Assembly: GCF_947500655.1 (NCBI RefSeq)
Contig: NZ_CANMSK010000001.1
Span: forward strand, 62,001-126,000
Direction: 5' to 3'
Source: an uncultured Psychrosphaera sp.
Lineage (GTDB): Bacteria > Pseudomonadota > Gammaproteobacteria > Enterobacterales > Alteromonadaceae
DNA length: 64,000 bases
Shown here: in pieces, positions 1-9,611 of the stretch
Layout of the letters: every line of letters starts with the position of its first letter
Numbering within the stretch: the stretch's first letter is position 1
Made by a program: the position numbers and the translations under genes
The notes under the pieces: generated by a model
What the model was told of the DNA's origin: nothing
The model's database searches: none
What the model saw: only the letters and a program-made list of their open reading frames with translations

Positions 1-466
1 TAACTGACATATTCAAAGATACTTTTTCAATTTCATTTTGAATTGCTTTAATTCTCTCTACTTTTGACTTTATTACTTTACCTTGTTTTAAATCTTCACA
101 GTGTAACGGGATAGTTTTAATTTCAATGTCGGCAAATACGCTTTCACTGAAACTCTGTAAAACAATAGAGTCCCAATTACCTTCTGTAGTTTGGTAAAAG
201 TTATTTTCTTGGCTGTTCAACTCACCAGCGGTCATCATAGCGACGACCTTGGAACAAAATGGTGTCGCATTTTGAATGGACTTTACCGTCTGTTCGAAAT
301 CAAGGTTTGGTGAAATAAATGCAAAAATCAATTGAGTTTTATACTCTTGAAAATCTAAGCTTAATAAACGCTCTGAAGAGATTTCAGATGCTCGTAGCTG
401 TAGTATTTTTATTCCTGTTTCACTTACCTGATGTTGTTTGTTTTGTTTTTTATTAAACCAAGACAT
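1..466 (-). CDS. FIST N-terminal domain sensory protein (partial, 3' end outside window)
   Basis: An open frame of 155 codons starts at ATG 466 (MSWFNKKQ...) after an AAGGAATGAATA leader and runs off the left edge without a stop. The segment LIFAFISPNLDF followed by a VVAMMTAGEL motif fits the FIST N domain, a sensory domain thought to bind small ligands such as amino acids. FIST proteins are often found beside or fused to chemoreceptor or GGDEF modules. The gene lies downstream of cheB on the same strand after a 452-base gap. Whether a C-terminal MCP signalling domain follows cannot be seen here. The domain call rests on motif pattern only. Confidence 0.6.
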   Translation of the reverse strand, partial: MSWFNKKQNKQHQVSETGIKILQLRASEISSERLLSLDFQEYKTQLIFAFISPNLDFEQTVKSIQNATPFCSKVVAMMTAGELNSQENNFYQTTEGNWDSIVLQSFSESVFADIEIKTIPLHCEDLKQGKVIKSKVERIKAIQNEIEKVSLNMSV

Positions 467-918
467 TATTCATTCCTTTTTACTTCACTACTAAGACACC
501 TATTAGGACTATTAAACTGATCAAATAAAGAAAGCCTTTATTTACAAAGCAATAGCCGTAAACGACTTCAATGTTTTATAAAACGATTAACGCAATTAAA
601 CATAGCATGATGCATTGATAGAGTCATTACTCTATAACTTGTTCTATTACTAATCGGCTGTTTTAAAAGAAACTGTAATAATTTAACTAACTAATTTGAC
701 TAAAGTTTTTATATAAACTATAAATTTAAAGCAAATACTTAAGACCACTCACTATTACACCTTAGTTTTAATAAATATGTCTGAATTTACATATCAATAT
801 TTTGTGCTACTTGATTGAATAATTGATGGTGATTGATTTGACAATATATGAGTAGATAAATTTATTTATGTATTAATTGTAGCAATTCATATTTTGAGTT
901 AACTCCTGTGGAACAATA
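467..918. other. Intergenic region between cheB and the FIST gene
   Basis: No credible ORF is seen in this 452-base AT-rich gap. It holds two short hairpins without a U-tract: AAATAAAG/CTTTATTT (523-530/536-543) and ATAGAGT/ACTCTAT with a CATT loop (618-624/629-635). It probably carries the promoter of the FIST gene, but I could not identify one with confidence. No clear terminator follows cheB. Confidence 0.4.
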
Positions 919-2013
919 TTAGAGTTTTTTTAGTTTCATTTCTGTCACCATTTCATTTCTTGTTAATAATGCGTGTTGTAGGAGCGTTTTGCTGATATCA
1001 AATAAATCACACTCTACATTGTGAGCTGATAACTTATGGGCACTACCTGGCATTCCCCAAATCAAGCTGCTATTTTCATCTTGAATTATAGTTTTTGTGC
1101 CTTGTTGTTTCAGTTCTAACATTCCTTGTGCACCGTCATTACCCATGCCTGTTAATAAGACAGCCTGGACATTGTTAGCCATAGGTAACAAAGAACGAAA
1201 CAATACATCTACCGATGGTTTATGGCGGTTAACTTTTTCGGAGTCGTCAAATACACAAAAAAAGGCTCCATTTTTCTCTTTTACAATTAAATGAACAGCC
1301 CCTTGAGCTATATAAACATTACCTTCTTTAATCTTAGTGCCATGTTTGGCTTCTTGTACCGTCATTTCACATAACTCATTTAATCTATTAGCAAAACGTT
1401 CGCTAAATGTAGGTGGTATATGCAGAGCCACAACCACAGGAGGTGAATTTTTAGGTAACTGGGTCAATACGACTTTTAATGCTTCCGTACCACCTGTTGA
1501 AGCCCCTATTGCGATAATATGATCTTTTCTTGCCGTGCCAGCAAAGGTTAATATCTTGGAGTTTTTGCCATTAATAAACTTGCTCGTTAATTGATGCTGC
1601 TTTTGATTAACGCTTACCGCTTGTTTAACTTTATAAATGATAAGTTGTTTGAATGACGATTTAGTAGTGAGCAATTCATTAAAACTAGGTTTTGCTATAA
1701 AGTCTATTGCGCCTAATTCTAAAGCTTGTAGTGTAATGTCGCTGCCTTTGGTTGTTAACGTTGATAACATAACGACAGGCATAGGCCTTAACCGCATTAA
1801 ATTAGCCAAAAATGTAATGCCATCCATTTTGGGCATTTCCACATCTAACGTAATAACATCTGGATTAAGACTCTTTATTAACTCTCTTGCGACAAGTGGG
1901 TTTTCAGCCTCTCCAACAACATTAATGTCAGAGTCTGACGATAATAACTCGCGTACAACTTTTCTAATAACTGCTGAATCATCAACAATTAATACCTTAA
2001 TTTGTTTCATCAT
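919..2013 (-). CDS. cheB: Protein-glutamate methylesterase / glutamine deamidase CheB
   Basis: CheB demethylates and deamidates chemoreceptor glutamates after phosphorylation by CheA, giving adaptation. The N-terminal receiver shows VLIVDDS, the phospho-acceptor Asp near residue 57 (DVITLDVEMP) and a KPS lysine motif. The C-terminal methylesterase carries the catalytic set Ser in GASTGGTEAL, His in ALHIPPTFSERF and Asp in LLTGMGNDGAQGM. The frame could open at a TTG at 2022, but ATG 2013 or 2010 after TTGGATAAT is more likely. It is the last gene of the che operon, starting just after the cheD stop. The length of about 364 residues is normal. Confidence 0.95.
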   Translation of the reverse strand: MMKQIKVLIVDDSAVIRKVVRELLSSDSDINVVGEAENPLVARELIKSLNPDVITLDVEMPKMDGITFLANLMRLRPMPVVMLSTLTTKGSDITLQALELGAIDFIAKPSFNELLTTKSSFKQLIIYKVKQAVSVNQKQHQLTSKFINGKNSKILTFAGTARKDHIIAIGASTGGTEALKVVLTQLPKNSPPVVVALHIPPTFSERFANRLNELCEMTVQEAKHGTKIKEGNVYIAQGAVHLIVKEKNGAFFCVFDDSEKVNRHKPSVDVLFRSLLPMANNVQAVLLTGMGNDGAQGMLELKQQGTKTIIQDENSSLIWGMPGSAHKLSAHNVECDLFDISKTLLQHALLTRNEMVTEMKLKKL

Positions 2014-2025
2014 ATTATCCAATTA

Positions 2026-2679
2026 TTAGAACAACTCTATTTCCCCACCTACTTCACTATTGTCTATAACGCTACGATAATCATTTTCACGTCGTACGAT
2101 AGTGTCGTTTTGTAAGTTATATAATTTCTTAACAAAGGCTTGACCTGTGGTGGGATCAAATAGCACTTTCCTTGGGTGAACTGAACCAACATCTGTTTTA
2201 ACAATTTCTATATTTTCGTTATCCAAGTACTCAAGTACAAACTCGATGTTACGTTCACCAACATCCGACAATTTTTTCAAAACTTTACCACCACCAAAAA
2301 CTTTGGCCTTTAAATTAACTTTTCGGCCGCCGTATTTGAGTATCGTATTAACTAAGTGCTCCATTGCAAAATTACCATATCGAGTCGAGTCAGAAGATTT
2401 ACCTCTGCTCCCCCAATTTACTTCGTGTTCTTCTTGAGCTGTAACTGGCAACATAAAATGATTCATACCGCCTATTTTTGCATATTCATCCCAAATGCAA
2501 GCGGATATACAAGATCCTAATGTGGTTGCTATTAATGAATGAGACTTAGATATGAAAAACTCCCCTGGCAATATCTTAGATACGGGGCACTGCCTTTGTT
2601 TATCAAAGTAATGATTTATATGTACAAACTCGGGAAAACAGTTTGCAGTGTACTCTTCCATGGCTTCGTGACTATGCAA
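2026..2679 (-). CDS. cheD: Chemoreceptor glutamine deamidase CheD
   Basis: CheD deamidates specific receptor glutamines and in some bacteria works with CheC. The catalytic Cys is in TTLGSCISACIWD and the His in GGMNHFMLP; a conserved Thr/Ser region follows in the Arg-Tyr-Gly-Asn stretch (STRYGNFAMEHL). The 217-residue length is usual. The start is uncertain: TTG 2679 has a GGAAG nine bases upstream, whereas ATG 2661 has a weaker site. The gene sits 18 bases after cheR and 12 bases before the cheB ATG at 2013. No cheC is in the window. The C-terminus ends in an acidic GEIELF tail resembling tails on two neighbouring proteins. Confidence 0.92.
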   Translation of the reverse strand: MHSHEAMEEYTANCFPEFVHINHYFDKQRQCPVSKILPGEFFISKSHSLIATTLGSCISACIWDEYAKIGGMNHFMLPVTAQEEHEVNWGSRGKSSDSTRYGNFAMEHLVNTILKYGGRKVNLKAKVFGGGKVLKKLSDVGERNIEFVLEYLDNENIEIVKTDVGSVHPRKVLFDPTTGQAFVKKLYNLQNDTIVRRENDYRSVIDNSEVGGEIELF

Positions 2680-2697
2680 TGTATTATTCTTCCAATA

Positions 2698-3534
2698 TTA
2701 GACTTTTCTAAAGACGGTGCGTCCTACCGTTTCGAAATTTTCTTGGCATTTACCTAAATTTTCACTATGTCCTAAAATTAACAAACCACCAGGGCTTAAT
2801 AACTGATGAAACCGACTGAATAGATCATTTTGCGTTTCTTTATCAAAATAAATAACAACATTACGACAAAAAATAACATCAAAAGGCCCTTTCATTGGCC
2901 ATTCGTGTAATAGATTTAACTGCTTGAATGTAATTAAGTCTTTTATATTTTGTTTTGCTCTAATTCTTTCTTTATTTTGAGCTGTACCTGTACTGAAAAA
3001 TCGTTTTTTAGTGGCAATCGGCATAATATTATTTTTGTCTAAATATATACCGTCACTCGCCTTAGCTAATACGTTACTATCAATATCTGTTGCTAAAATT
3101 TTCACATCCCAGCTTGATAGTTTGTCCGCCATAAAGTCCATCACTGTCATGGCGATAGAATACGGTTCTTCTCCCGTTGAACTTGCGGATGACCATATTC
3201 TTATCCGCTTATTTGAATTGTTTTTTAACAGCTGAGGTAACTCAGTTCGTGTTAAAAATTCAAAGTGGTGCGATTCCCTAAAAAAGCTAGTTAAGTTTGT
3301 GGTGATTGCATTAACAAAGTACGTCATTTCACTTTTGGGGTTTGTTCTTAATAATTGGCAATATTGAGTAAAGCTATCGAATTTTCGTTCTCTCACTATC
3401 TGAGATAAACGTCGATAAACCATCTCTCTTTTACCTTCACTAAGTACAATCCCCGTATTCTCATACACAAACTCACAAATGAATTTGAAGTCCTTTTCTG
3501 ACAATACTGAGTCTGCTGTGCGAGTATTATCCAT
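2698..3534 (-). CDS. cheR: Chemotaxis protein methyltransferase CheR
   Basis: CheR methylates receptor glutamates using S-adenosylmethionine. The all-helical N-terminal domain (about residues 10-75) is followed by a Rossmann methyltransferase domain with RIWSSASSTGEEPYSIAM as the SAM-binding region and DVIFCRNVVIYF as the later conserved block. ATG 3534 follows AGAGGAGGTT and is preferred over an in-frame GTG at 3558, which would overlap the receptor gene. It lies directly downstream of a receptor that ends in a pentapeptide of the CheR-docking type, so that receptor is the likely main substrate. Confidence 0.94.
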   Translation of the reverse strand: MDNTRTADSVLSEKDFKFICEFVYENTGIVLSEGKREMVYRRLSQIVRERKFDSFTQYCQLLRTNPKSEMTYFVNAITTNLTSFFRESHHFEFLTRTELPQLLKNNSNKRIRIWSSASSTGEEPYSIAMTVMDFMADKLSSWDVKILATDIDSNVLAKASDGIYLDKNNIMPIATKKRFFSTGTAQNKERIRAKQNIKDLITFKQLNLLHEWPMKGPFDVIFCRNVVIYFDKETQNDLFSRFHQLLSPGGLLILGHSENLGKCQENFETVGRTVFRKV

Positions 3535-3542
3535 AACCTCCT

Positions 3543-5408
3543 CTAAAACTCTTCCCACTCTTGATCAGACGGCGTAGATGGGCGTACTTTGTGAGATGTT
3601 AATGGTCTTGATTTAGGTGCTGTGCTTGGCCTTACTTGAGCAGACCGAGCTTGGGTAGGTCTAGCTTGAGGCGTTCTTCTAACAGGCGTAACAACTTCTT
3701 CCTCCTCATCTTCTTCTCCGTTATTAAAAAAGGCAATTTGCTGTAATAAGGATTGCGCTTGATCTTCCATTGATTGACTAGACGCACTTGCTTCTTCAAC
3801 TAAAGCTGCATTTTGTTGAGTCATTTCATCCATTTGGCTTACGGCTGCACTCACTTCGCCAATGCCTGCAGATTGTTCTTTCCCTGCGTTATCAATATCG
3901 GTAAGCATTCGACTTACTTCGTCAATGGCAGAGACTAATTCAGTAAACGTTTGGCCTGTCGCATCCACTAATTTAGTGCCCTGGCTTACGGCTTCAACAC
4001 TGTCATTGATTAACCCTTTAATTTCTTTTGCGGCACCAGCTGAACGTTGAGCAAGATTTCTTACCTCAGCCGCTACAACAGCAAAACCACGGCCTTGCTC
4101 TCCAGCTCTCGCGGCTTCAACGGCTGCATTTAACGCTAATAGGTTGGTTTGGAAGGCAATCTCATCGATTACGCTAATAATATCTGCAATTTTTTTACTG
4201 GATTTGTTGATATCGCTCATTGCAGTGATTGCATTTTTAACCACATCGCCGCCATCAGTGGCTTTTTGCATAACACCAGCAGATAACTTAGTGGCTTCCG
4301 TCGCATTTTCTGCATTTTGCTGAACGGTACTGGTTAACTCTTCCATTGCCGATGCAGTTTCTTCTAAGCTTGATGCTTGAGTTTCTGTACGGTGGCTTAG
4401 TTCGTTATTACCAGCGGCAATTTCTTTAGATGAATCAAATACTTGTTTTGATGCATAACGAATATTACTAACCATGCCATTTAATACATCGATAAATTCA
4501 TTAATTGAAATGCCAATAATATTAAACTCTCCAATTAATTCGTTTTCAATTTTTTGGGTTAAATCGCCTTCAGATAAAGTCATTAACGTTTCTTTAATTT
4601 GAGCTATGGCTTTTTTACGTGCGGTTATGTCAGTTGCGTATTTTACCACTTTCATCGTCTTGCCGCTTAAATCTAAAATTGGATTGTATGACGCTTGTAT
4701 CCAGACCTCTTTTCCAGCTTTACCTATGCGTAAATACTCATTAGTGTCATATTCTCCACGATTTAACTTTTCCCAAAACTGCTGATACTCAAGTGAGCTT
4801 TTATAACTAGGTGTTACAAATATACTGTGATGTTGACCTTGTACCTCAGCAAGTGAATAACCCATTGCATTTAAAAAGTTATCATTAGCAGTGGTAATAG
4901 TGCCGTCCAAGTTAAATTCGATAACAGCTTGTGATTTACTAATGGCTTGTATTTGTCCTTCGAAATCCGCATTTTTTAGTTTTTGCTCAGTGACATCAGT
5001 AGCAAACTTAATCACTTTATAAGGCTTATTATTCGCATCAAAAATAGGATTGTAAGAGGCTGCAATCCAAACTTCTTTGCCACTTTTCGCTATACGTTTA
5101 TATTCTTTTTGTTCAAATTTACCTGCATTTAAACTTTCCCAGAACTCTTTATATTCATAACTATTTTCAAAATTAGGCTCGACAAATATACGGTGATGTT
5201 TACCTTTAATTTCGTCAAGGCTATAGCCCATCGCATTCAAAAAGTTATCATTAGCGGTGATAATAGTGCCATCCATTTCGAACTCAATGATAGCCTGGAC
5301 TTTATGAATGGCCTTCATTTGCGCCTGCATTTCTCTCAGTTCAACATTGTTACTTTGTGGCTCAACCGAATTATTTACGCTTGTTGTCGTGTTCTCATCT
5401 GTGCTCAT
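3543..5408 (-). CDS. Soluble methyl-accepting chemotaxis protein with tandem PAS domains and CheR-docking tail
   Basis: A 621-residue receptor with no transmembrane helix. Two near-identical PAS domains (about 35-140 and 157-262) share a [14 protein letters not shown] motif and EVWIxASYNPI, as in Aer- or BdlA-type receptors. A short HAMP-like segment (about 270-318, [11 protein letters not shown]) leads to the signalling hairpin, whose tip reads [21 protein letters not shown] proline- and arginine-rich linker ends in EWEEF, matching the aromatic-x-x-aromatic pentapeptide that tethers CheR and CheB (NWETF in E. coli Tar). The PAS ligand is unknown; flavin or heme are options. It is encoded between cheW and cheR. 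Confidence 0.93.
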   Translation of the reverse strand: MSTDENTTTSVNNSVEPQSNNVELREMQAQMKAIHKVQAIIEFEMDGTIITANDNFLNAMGYSLDEIKGKHHRIFVEPNFENSYEYKEFWESLNAGKFEQKEYKRIAKSGKEVWIAASYNPIFDANNKPYKVIKFATDVTEQKLKNADFEGQIQAISKSQAVIEFNLDGTITTANDNFLNAMGYSLAEVQGQHHSIFVTPSYKSSLEYQQFWEKLNRGEYDTNEYLRIGKAGKEVWIQASYNPILDLSGKTMKVVKYATDITARKKAIAQIKETLMTLSEGDLTQKIENELIGEFNIIGISINEFIDVLNGMVSNIRYASKQVFDSSKEIAAGNNELSHRTETQASSLEETASAMEELTSTVQQNAENATEATKLSAGVMQKATDGGDVVKNAITAMSDINKSSKKIADIISVIDEIAFQTNLLALNAAVEAARAGEQGRGFAVVAAEVRNLAQRSAGAAKEIKGLINDSVEAVSQGTKLVDATGQTFTELVSAIDEVSRMLTDIDNAGKEQSAGIGEVSAAVSQMDEMTQQNAALVEEASASSQSMEDQAQSLLQQIAFFNNGEEDEEEEVVTPVRRTPQARPTQARSAQVRPSTAPKSRPLTSHKVRPSTPSDQEWEEF

Positions 5409-5520
5409 ATCGATATTTCCTTCCGATTGAATATCATCGTTTAATTTTTGTTAGTTTTCTATTAAGAATATTGTGCAACTACTATCTTGATATCATGCGT
5501 TAGATTTAGAATATTATTCA

Positions 5521-5982
5521 CTACAAGTGATACAACTCATCCTGATTTAATAACGTTTGACTGTTTAATAAAATAATCAACTTTTCGCCATGTGACGCTA
5601 ACCCCTGTATAAAACAGCGGTCAATTTTATTGCCAAAGTCAGGAGCTTCTCTTATTGATTTATCACTGAATTTATAAACCTCAGACACGGCATCTACTAC
5701 TAAGCCAACCACCATAGGTTTTATTGCAGTCTGGTCTCTGAGAATAACAATGACGGTTTGGTCATTATATTTAAGCGCCTGTTTTGCAAAACGTTCTCTG
5801 AGATCAACAATAGGAATGATCACACCTCTGAGATTTATCACCCCTTTTATATAGTCAGGTTTATTAGGTAATGTCGTTATAGGTGATAACACTCGAATCT
5901 CTTGGACGCATAAAATATCAACGCCAAACTCTTCACCGTCTAGCAGGAATGTTAAATACTCTTGTTCAATTTCATTCATCAT
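5521..5982 (-). CDS. cheW: Chemotaxis adaptor CheW (second of two)
   Basis: CheW couples receptors to CheA in the signalling array. The 153-residue protein is one CheW domain with LTFLLDGEEFGVDILCVQEIR at the start, the conserved turn VKGVINLRGVIIPIVDLR (residues about 55-75) and VVDAVSEV later. It begins at ATG 5982, overlapping the stop of the upstream cheW by four bases, so the two are translationally coupled. It is shorter than its neighbour and lacks that protein's N-terminal extension, so the two adaptors may have different partners in the array. Confidence 0.93.
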   Translation of the reverse strand: MMNEIEQEYLTFLLDGEEFGVDILCVQEIRVLSPITTLPNKPDYIKGVINLRGVIIPIVDLRERFAKQALKYNDQTVIVILRDQTAIKPMVVGLVVDAVSEVYKFSDKSIREAPDFGNKIDRCFIQGLASHGEKLIILLNSQTLLNQDELYHL

Positions 5983-6515
5983 TGATTACATCCATCAATT
6001 TGGTGTTTCTCAATTTTATATAACGCTTCAGGGGTTAATAATGTAACAACGTTATTGTCTTGATTAACTAAGCCGGTGATAAATTCAGGAGGTATAGAGC
6101 CACCAAACGCGGGGGCTTTTTTTATGTCATCGGCTTCTGCATTTAATACATCCGAAACGGCATCAACAACAAAACCAATAACTTTTGATTTATGCTCAAC
6201 CTCAATTGTTAAGACAACGACGACCGTCGTTACTGTGTAAGTACATTGGCCAATACCAAACTTCATGCGCAAATCAATGATAGGCACAATGATGCCACGC
6301 ATGTTAATCACGCCTTTGACATAATTGGGTGAGTTGGGAATTTGCGTTGGTCTTTCCCAGTTGCGAATTTCTTCAACACATAAAATATCAATAGCAAATT
6401 GTTCATTACCTAAAACAAAGGTTAGGTATTGTTCGGCGTTGTTAATGAATTCAATTCCTTCAAGGGATTGTTCACCTTGAGCAGGAATGTCTTTGGCGAG
6501 CGATTGAATATCCAT
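5979..6515 (-). CDS. cheW: Chemotaxis adaptor CheW (first of two)
   Basis: A 178-residue single CheW domain with an N-terminal extension of about 28 residues. Family signatures are YLTFVLGNEQFAIDILCVEEIR, VKGVINMRGIIVPIIDLR and VVDAVSDVL. Its ATG at 6515 shares a base with the cheA stop (TAATG), which indicates coupled translation with cheA. The two tandem CheW proteins are clearly related but diverged, particularly at both termini. Confidence 0.93.
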   Translation of the reverse strand: MDIQSLAKDIPAQGEQSLEGIEFINNAEQYLTFVLGNEQFAIDILCVEEIRNWERPTQIPNSPNYVKGVINMRGIIVPIIDLRMKFGIGQCTYTVTTVVVVLTIEVEHKSKVIGFVVDAVSDVLNAEADDIKKAPAFGGSIPPEFITGLVNQDNNVVTLLTPEALYKIEKHQIDGCNQ

Positions 6516-8677
6516 TAAACAACCTCTACATTATGATTAACTGCTGTTTTTTGTGCGATTTTGGATTGTTTTAATGCCATAGTGATCATCCCTGGAATAT
6601 CTAGGATCATGGCAACTGAACCATCACCTAAAATTGTCGCTCCTGAAATCCCATCTACTTGCTGATAGTTATCCTGTAAGCTTTTTATAACAACTTGCTG
6701 TTGAGCTAATAAATCATCAACCATCAAACCTACTTTTTGACCATCAAATTCCACGACTACCAATAGTGCATTTTCTATTTCTGTACACTGAGCTTCCAAG
6801 TTAAATAATTGATAGATAGGGAGCACAGGAACATTGTCTTCTCTGAGGCGATACAAAACCATATTGCCTGATACTCGATTAATTAATTCTGCTTTGGCCT
6901 GTAAGGACTCTACAATTGTAATAAGCGGGATGATGTACACTTCTGTGCCAACACGTACCAACTGCCCATCTAAAATAGCTAATGTCAGAGGTAAATTAAC
7001 TTTAAAGCAGCTGCCCTTACCTGGTTCAGATTCGACTTGTATTCTGCCACCTAAAGACTGGATGTTTTTCTTAACCACATCCATGCCAACACCACGGCCA
7101 GAAATATCAGTCACCTCACTTGCGGTTGAAAAGCCAGGTTCAAACAGTAAGTCGAATACCTGAGCATCCGTAAGTGAGCTGTTAGGCTCTACAATGCCCT
7201 TTTCTATTGCTTTGTTTAATACGGCTTCTCGATTTATTCCACCGCCGTCGTCATTCACTTCTATAACAATTGAACCACCCACATGATAAGCGTTGAGCGA
7301 TATTGTGCCTTTCTCACTTTTCCCATTGGCTAATCTAACTTCGGTAGACTCAATGCCATGATCTGCCGCGTTTCTTACAAGGTGAACCAAAGGGTCGCCT
7401 ATTTGTTCCATAACGGTTTTATCAAGTTCAGTTTGTTCACCTTTGATAACTAGCTCTATTTGTTTACCTGTTTTTATAGATAAATCATGTATTAATCTTG
7501 GGAAACGATTAAAAGCAAAACTAATAGGCAACATGCGAATGCGCATAACACTTTCTTGTAACTCTTTGGTGTTTTGTAGCAGTTGATCTAAACCTGACGT
7601 TAGTTTTTCAACTTTAGATAAATCAAAGTCATTACCCAGTTCTGATAACATTGATTGCGTTATAACTAGCTCACCGACCAAATTAATTAGCATATCTACT
7701 TTATCAACCCCAACACGAATGGAACCAACATCAGGCTTCGCTTTTGCTGCAGGTGCTTTATCTTTACCCATAATTGCACTTTGCGGTTTAGTTGTTAATA
7801 CGTTTGTATCTGTGGTGATTGCAGTTGGTGACAATGGCTCTGCTAGCTCTTGTTTAGATGATTGTTCAGATTCTGGTTGTGTACTTTGAACTTGAATGCT
7901 TTGTTCTTGAGTATCATTATTTACAGCTTCATCTTCTTGAACGTCAGAAATAGCTTCATTCGTTAATAAAGTAATTTCCAATGTACATTCATCTTCTACC
8001 CATTCGAATACTTCTTTTATGTCATCTTCTGTAGCATCTGAGCTTGTTAGTTTTATTTGCCAACTTAAATAAAGCTCTTTAGGTTCTATATCAGAAAAAG
8101 CTGGTAATTCACTGGTATTACATACAATTTCAAGATCTGCTAAATCAGCGAGTGCATTAAAAAGAAATAGAGGATCATTGCCTGTTTGTACTAAATGAGG
8201 TTGAGGAGTAAAGTTAATTAACCATGATTGTGCATCTGTAGCAGTTTGAGTTTTTTCAGATTTATTTTCGTTTTGTGGCTGTGTATCTGTGCTAGATGAA
8301 TTCAGTGACTCATTTAATAAGCTCTCGACTTTACTTATACTCTCATCTTCACATACGATTTTATTATGATCGGCATCAATTAATAAACGAATACAGTCGA
8401 CCGATTGAAGCAATATTTCAATATCACTTTTCAGTATTTCTCTTCTACCGTCACGCATTTCATCTAATAGGGTTTCAACTAAGTGAGTAAATTCAGTCAC
8501 TTGATTAAAACCAAATGTTCCAGCTCCACCTTTAATTGAGTGAGCAGCCCTAAATATAGAATGTATGGAGTCGTCTTCTGAGCTTTGTAAATTTAACAAG
8601 CCCGTTTCCATTATTTCTAAACCTTCATAACTTTCTTCTAAAAACGTAGGGAGAAACTGTGCGAGATCAATACTCAT
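6515..8677 (-). CDS. cheA: Chemotaxis histidine kinase CheA
   Basis: CheA autophosphorylates under receptor control and passes phosphate to CheY and CheB. The 720-residue protein has the P1 Hpt domain with phospho-His46 in RAAHSIKGGAGTFGF, a P2-like response-regulator-binding region (about 145-245), a Glu/Gln/Ser-rich linker, and P3 dimerisation. The P4 ATPase has its N box LVHLVRNAADHGIE, G1 NDDGGGINRE and G2 GRGVGMDVV, and a C-terminal P5 CheW-like domain follows. All kinase motifs look intact. It starts six bases after the cheY stop. There is no cheZ in the cluster, so the route of CheY-P dephosphorylation is not visible. Confidence 0.96.
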   Translation of the reverse strand: MSIDLAQFLPTFLEESYEGLEIMETGLLNLQSSEDDSIHSIFRAAHSIKGGAGTFGFNQVTEFTHLVETLLDEMRDGRREILKSDIEILLQSVDCIRLLIDADHNKIVCEDESISKVESLLNESLNSSSTDTQPQNENKSEKTQTATDAQSWLINFTPQPHLVQTGNDPLFLFNALADLADLEIVCNTSELPAFSDIEPKELYLSWQIKLTSSDATEDDIKEVFEWVEDECTLEITLLTNEAISDVQEDEAVNNDTQEQSIQVQSTQPESEQSSKQELAEPLSPTAITTDTNVLTTKPQSAIMGKDKAPAAKAKPDVGSIRVGVDKVDMLINLVGELVITQSMLSELGNDFDLSKVEKLTSGLDQLLQNTKELQESVMRIRMLPISFAFNRFPRLIHDLSIKTGKQIELVIKGEQTELDKTVMEQIGDPLVHLVRNAADHGIESTEVRLANGKSEKGTISLNAYHVGGSIVIEVNDDGGGINREAVLNKAIEKGIVEPNSSLTDAQVFDLLFEPGFSTASEVTDISGRGVGMDVVKKNIQSLGGRIQVESEPGKGSCFKVNLPLTLAILDGQLVRVGTEVYIIPLITIVESLQAKAELINRVSGNMVLYRLREDNVPVLPIYQLFNLEAQCTEIENALLVVVEFDGQKVGLMVDDLLAQQQVVIKSLQDNYQQVDGISGATILGDGSVAMILDIPGMITMALKQSKIAQKTAVNHNVEVV

Positions 8678-8682
8678 ATAGT

Positions 8683-9045
8683 TTACCTAACAACGCGTTT
8701 TATTGTTGCGAGTAACTTATCTGGATTAAAAGGTTTAACGAGCCACCCAGTGGCACCAGCTTCTTTACCACGTACTTTCATATCACCTGAACTTTCAGTT
8801 GTTAACATTAAAATAGGTGTAAATTCAAAAGTTGGCAATTTACGAAGCTCTTTGCAAAGTTCTATACCATTCATATTTGGCATGTTTACATCGGAAATAA
8901 CGAGATCAAAGTTTTCACCTTTGGCTGTTTGAAGGCCTTGTAATCCGTCGGAGGCTTCAACCACGTCGTAACCTGCACTTTTAAGAGTGAAGCTAACCAT
9001 TTGTCTAATAGAGTTAGAGTCATCTACTATCAAGAATTTAGGCAT
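8683..9045 (-). CDS. cheY: Single-domain response regulator CheY
   Basis: A 120-residue receiver domain alone, the diffusible output of CheA. The acidic pocket is VDDS (Asp8, Asp9), the phospho-acceptor is Asp52 (VISDVNMPNMNG), the conserved Thr lies in MLTTES and Lys104 in WLVKPFNPDKL. A strong ribosome site AAGGAAGTAAG precedes ATG 9045. It sits between the STAS gene and cheA in the operon. As no flagellar genes are near, its target may be something other than FliM. Confidence 0.93.
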   Translation of the reverse strand: MPKFLIVDDSNSIRQMVSFTLKSAGYDVVEASDGLQGLQTAKGENFDLVISDVNMPNMNGIELCKELRKLPTFEFTPILMLTTESSGDMKVRGKEAGATGWLVKPFNPDKLLATIKRVVR

Positions 9046-9060
9046 TCTTACTTCCTTGTA

Positions 9061-9351
9061 TTAATTAATTTGGAGATATAATTTAAAATCTGAGTTTTCT
9101 AGACCAAGTTGTTTAATGCTTTGTTGTAATATTTCGGAGCTGATCTGCCATGTGAAGGTCTTCTTTTGTGTAATTAGTTCGTTCATTACAACTAACAATA
9201 TTTGTACGCCAACCGTATCTATTTTATTTAATGATTTATCAGTAAAAGTAATATGCTCTGAGTTTTCAATTAACTCGGTTATATTACTTTTGAAAGCGGA
9301 TAAATGAGATATCGTTAGATCATTTGGTAATTCAAACTCTTGTTTTTCCAT
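9061..9351 (-). CDS. STAS-domain protein at the head of the che operon
   Basis: A 96-residue STAS domain (anti-sigma-factor-antagonist fold) of the MlaB/SpoIIAA type. The segment KIDTVGVQILL corresponds to the loop that holds the phosphorylatable Ser in SpoIIAA (usually DSSG); here the position is Thr (D-T-V-G). STAS genes heading che operons are common in gammaproteobacteria, but their function is poorly defined. It is 15 bases upstream of cheY and is the first gene of the operon. The ribosome site is weak (AGGGATAT lies far upstream). Confidence 0.75.
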   Translation of the reverse strand: MEKQEFELPNDLTISHLSAFKSNITELIENSEHITFTDKSLNKIDTVGVQILLVVMNELITQKKTFTWQISSEILQQSIKQLGLENSDFKLYLQIN

Positions 9352-9611
9352 TAAACTGATATATCCCTAATAAACATTCTTGTTCTAAAATTTATAGACA
9401 ACAGATCCCCCAAACGCAAGACTGAGTTCAAAAAAAGAACAATAAAATCTCAATTTAGACAATTACTTAAATCAATAAAAAATTTAAAACTCTTAACAGC
9501 AAAATGTTTTTTTTATATCTATACTCAAAAACACTAGGGAAATAACCACTGTTTACCCATTTTTTAAAATGCGCTAATTCAGATTTAGAATAAGAAGGAT
9601 GTAGACAAAAT

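Noticed and set aside
1637..2029. A 130-codon plus-strand frame.
   Set aside because: Antisense to the CheB receiver domain, with composition explained by the cheB codons.
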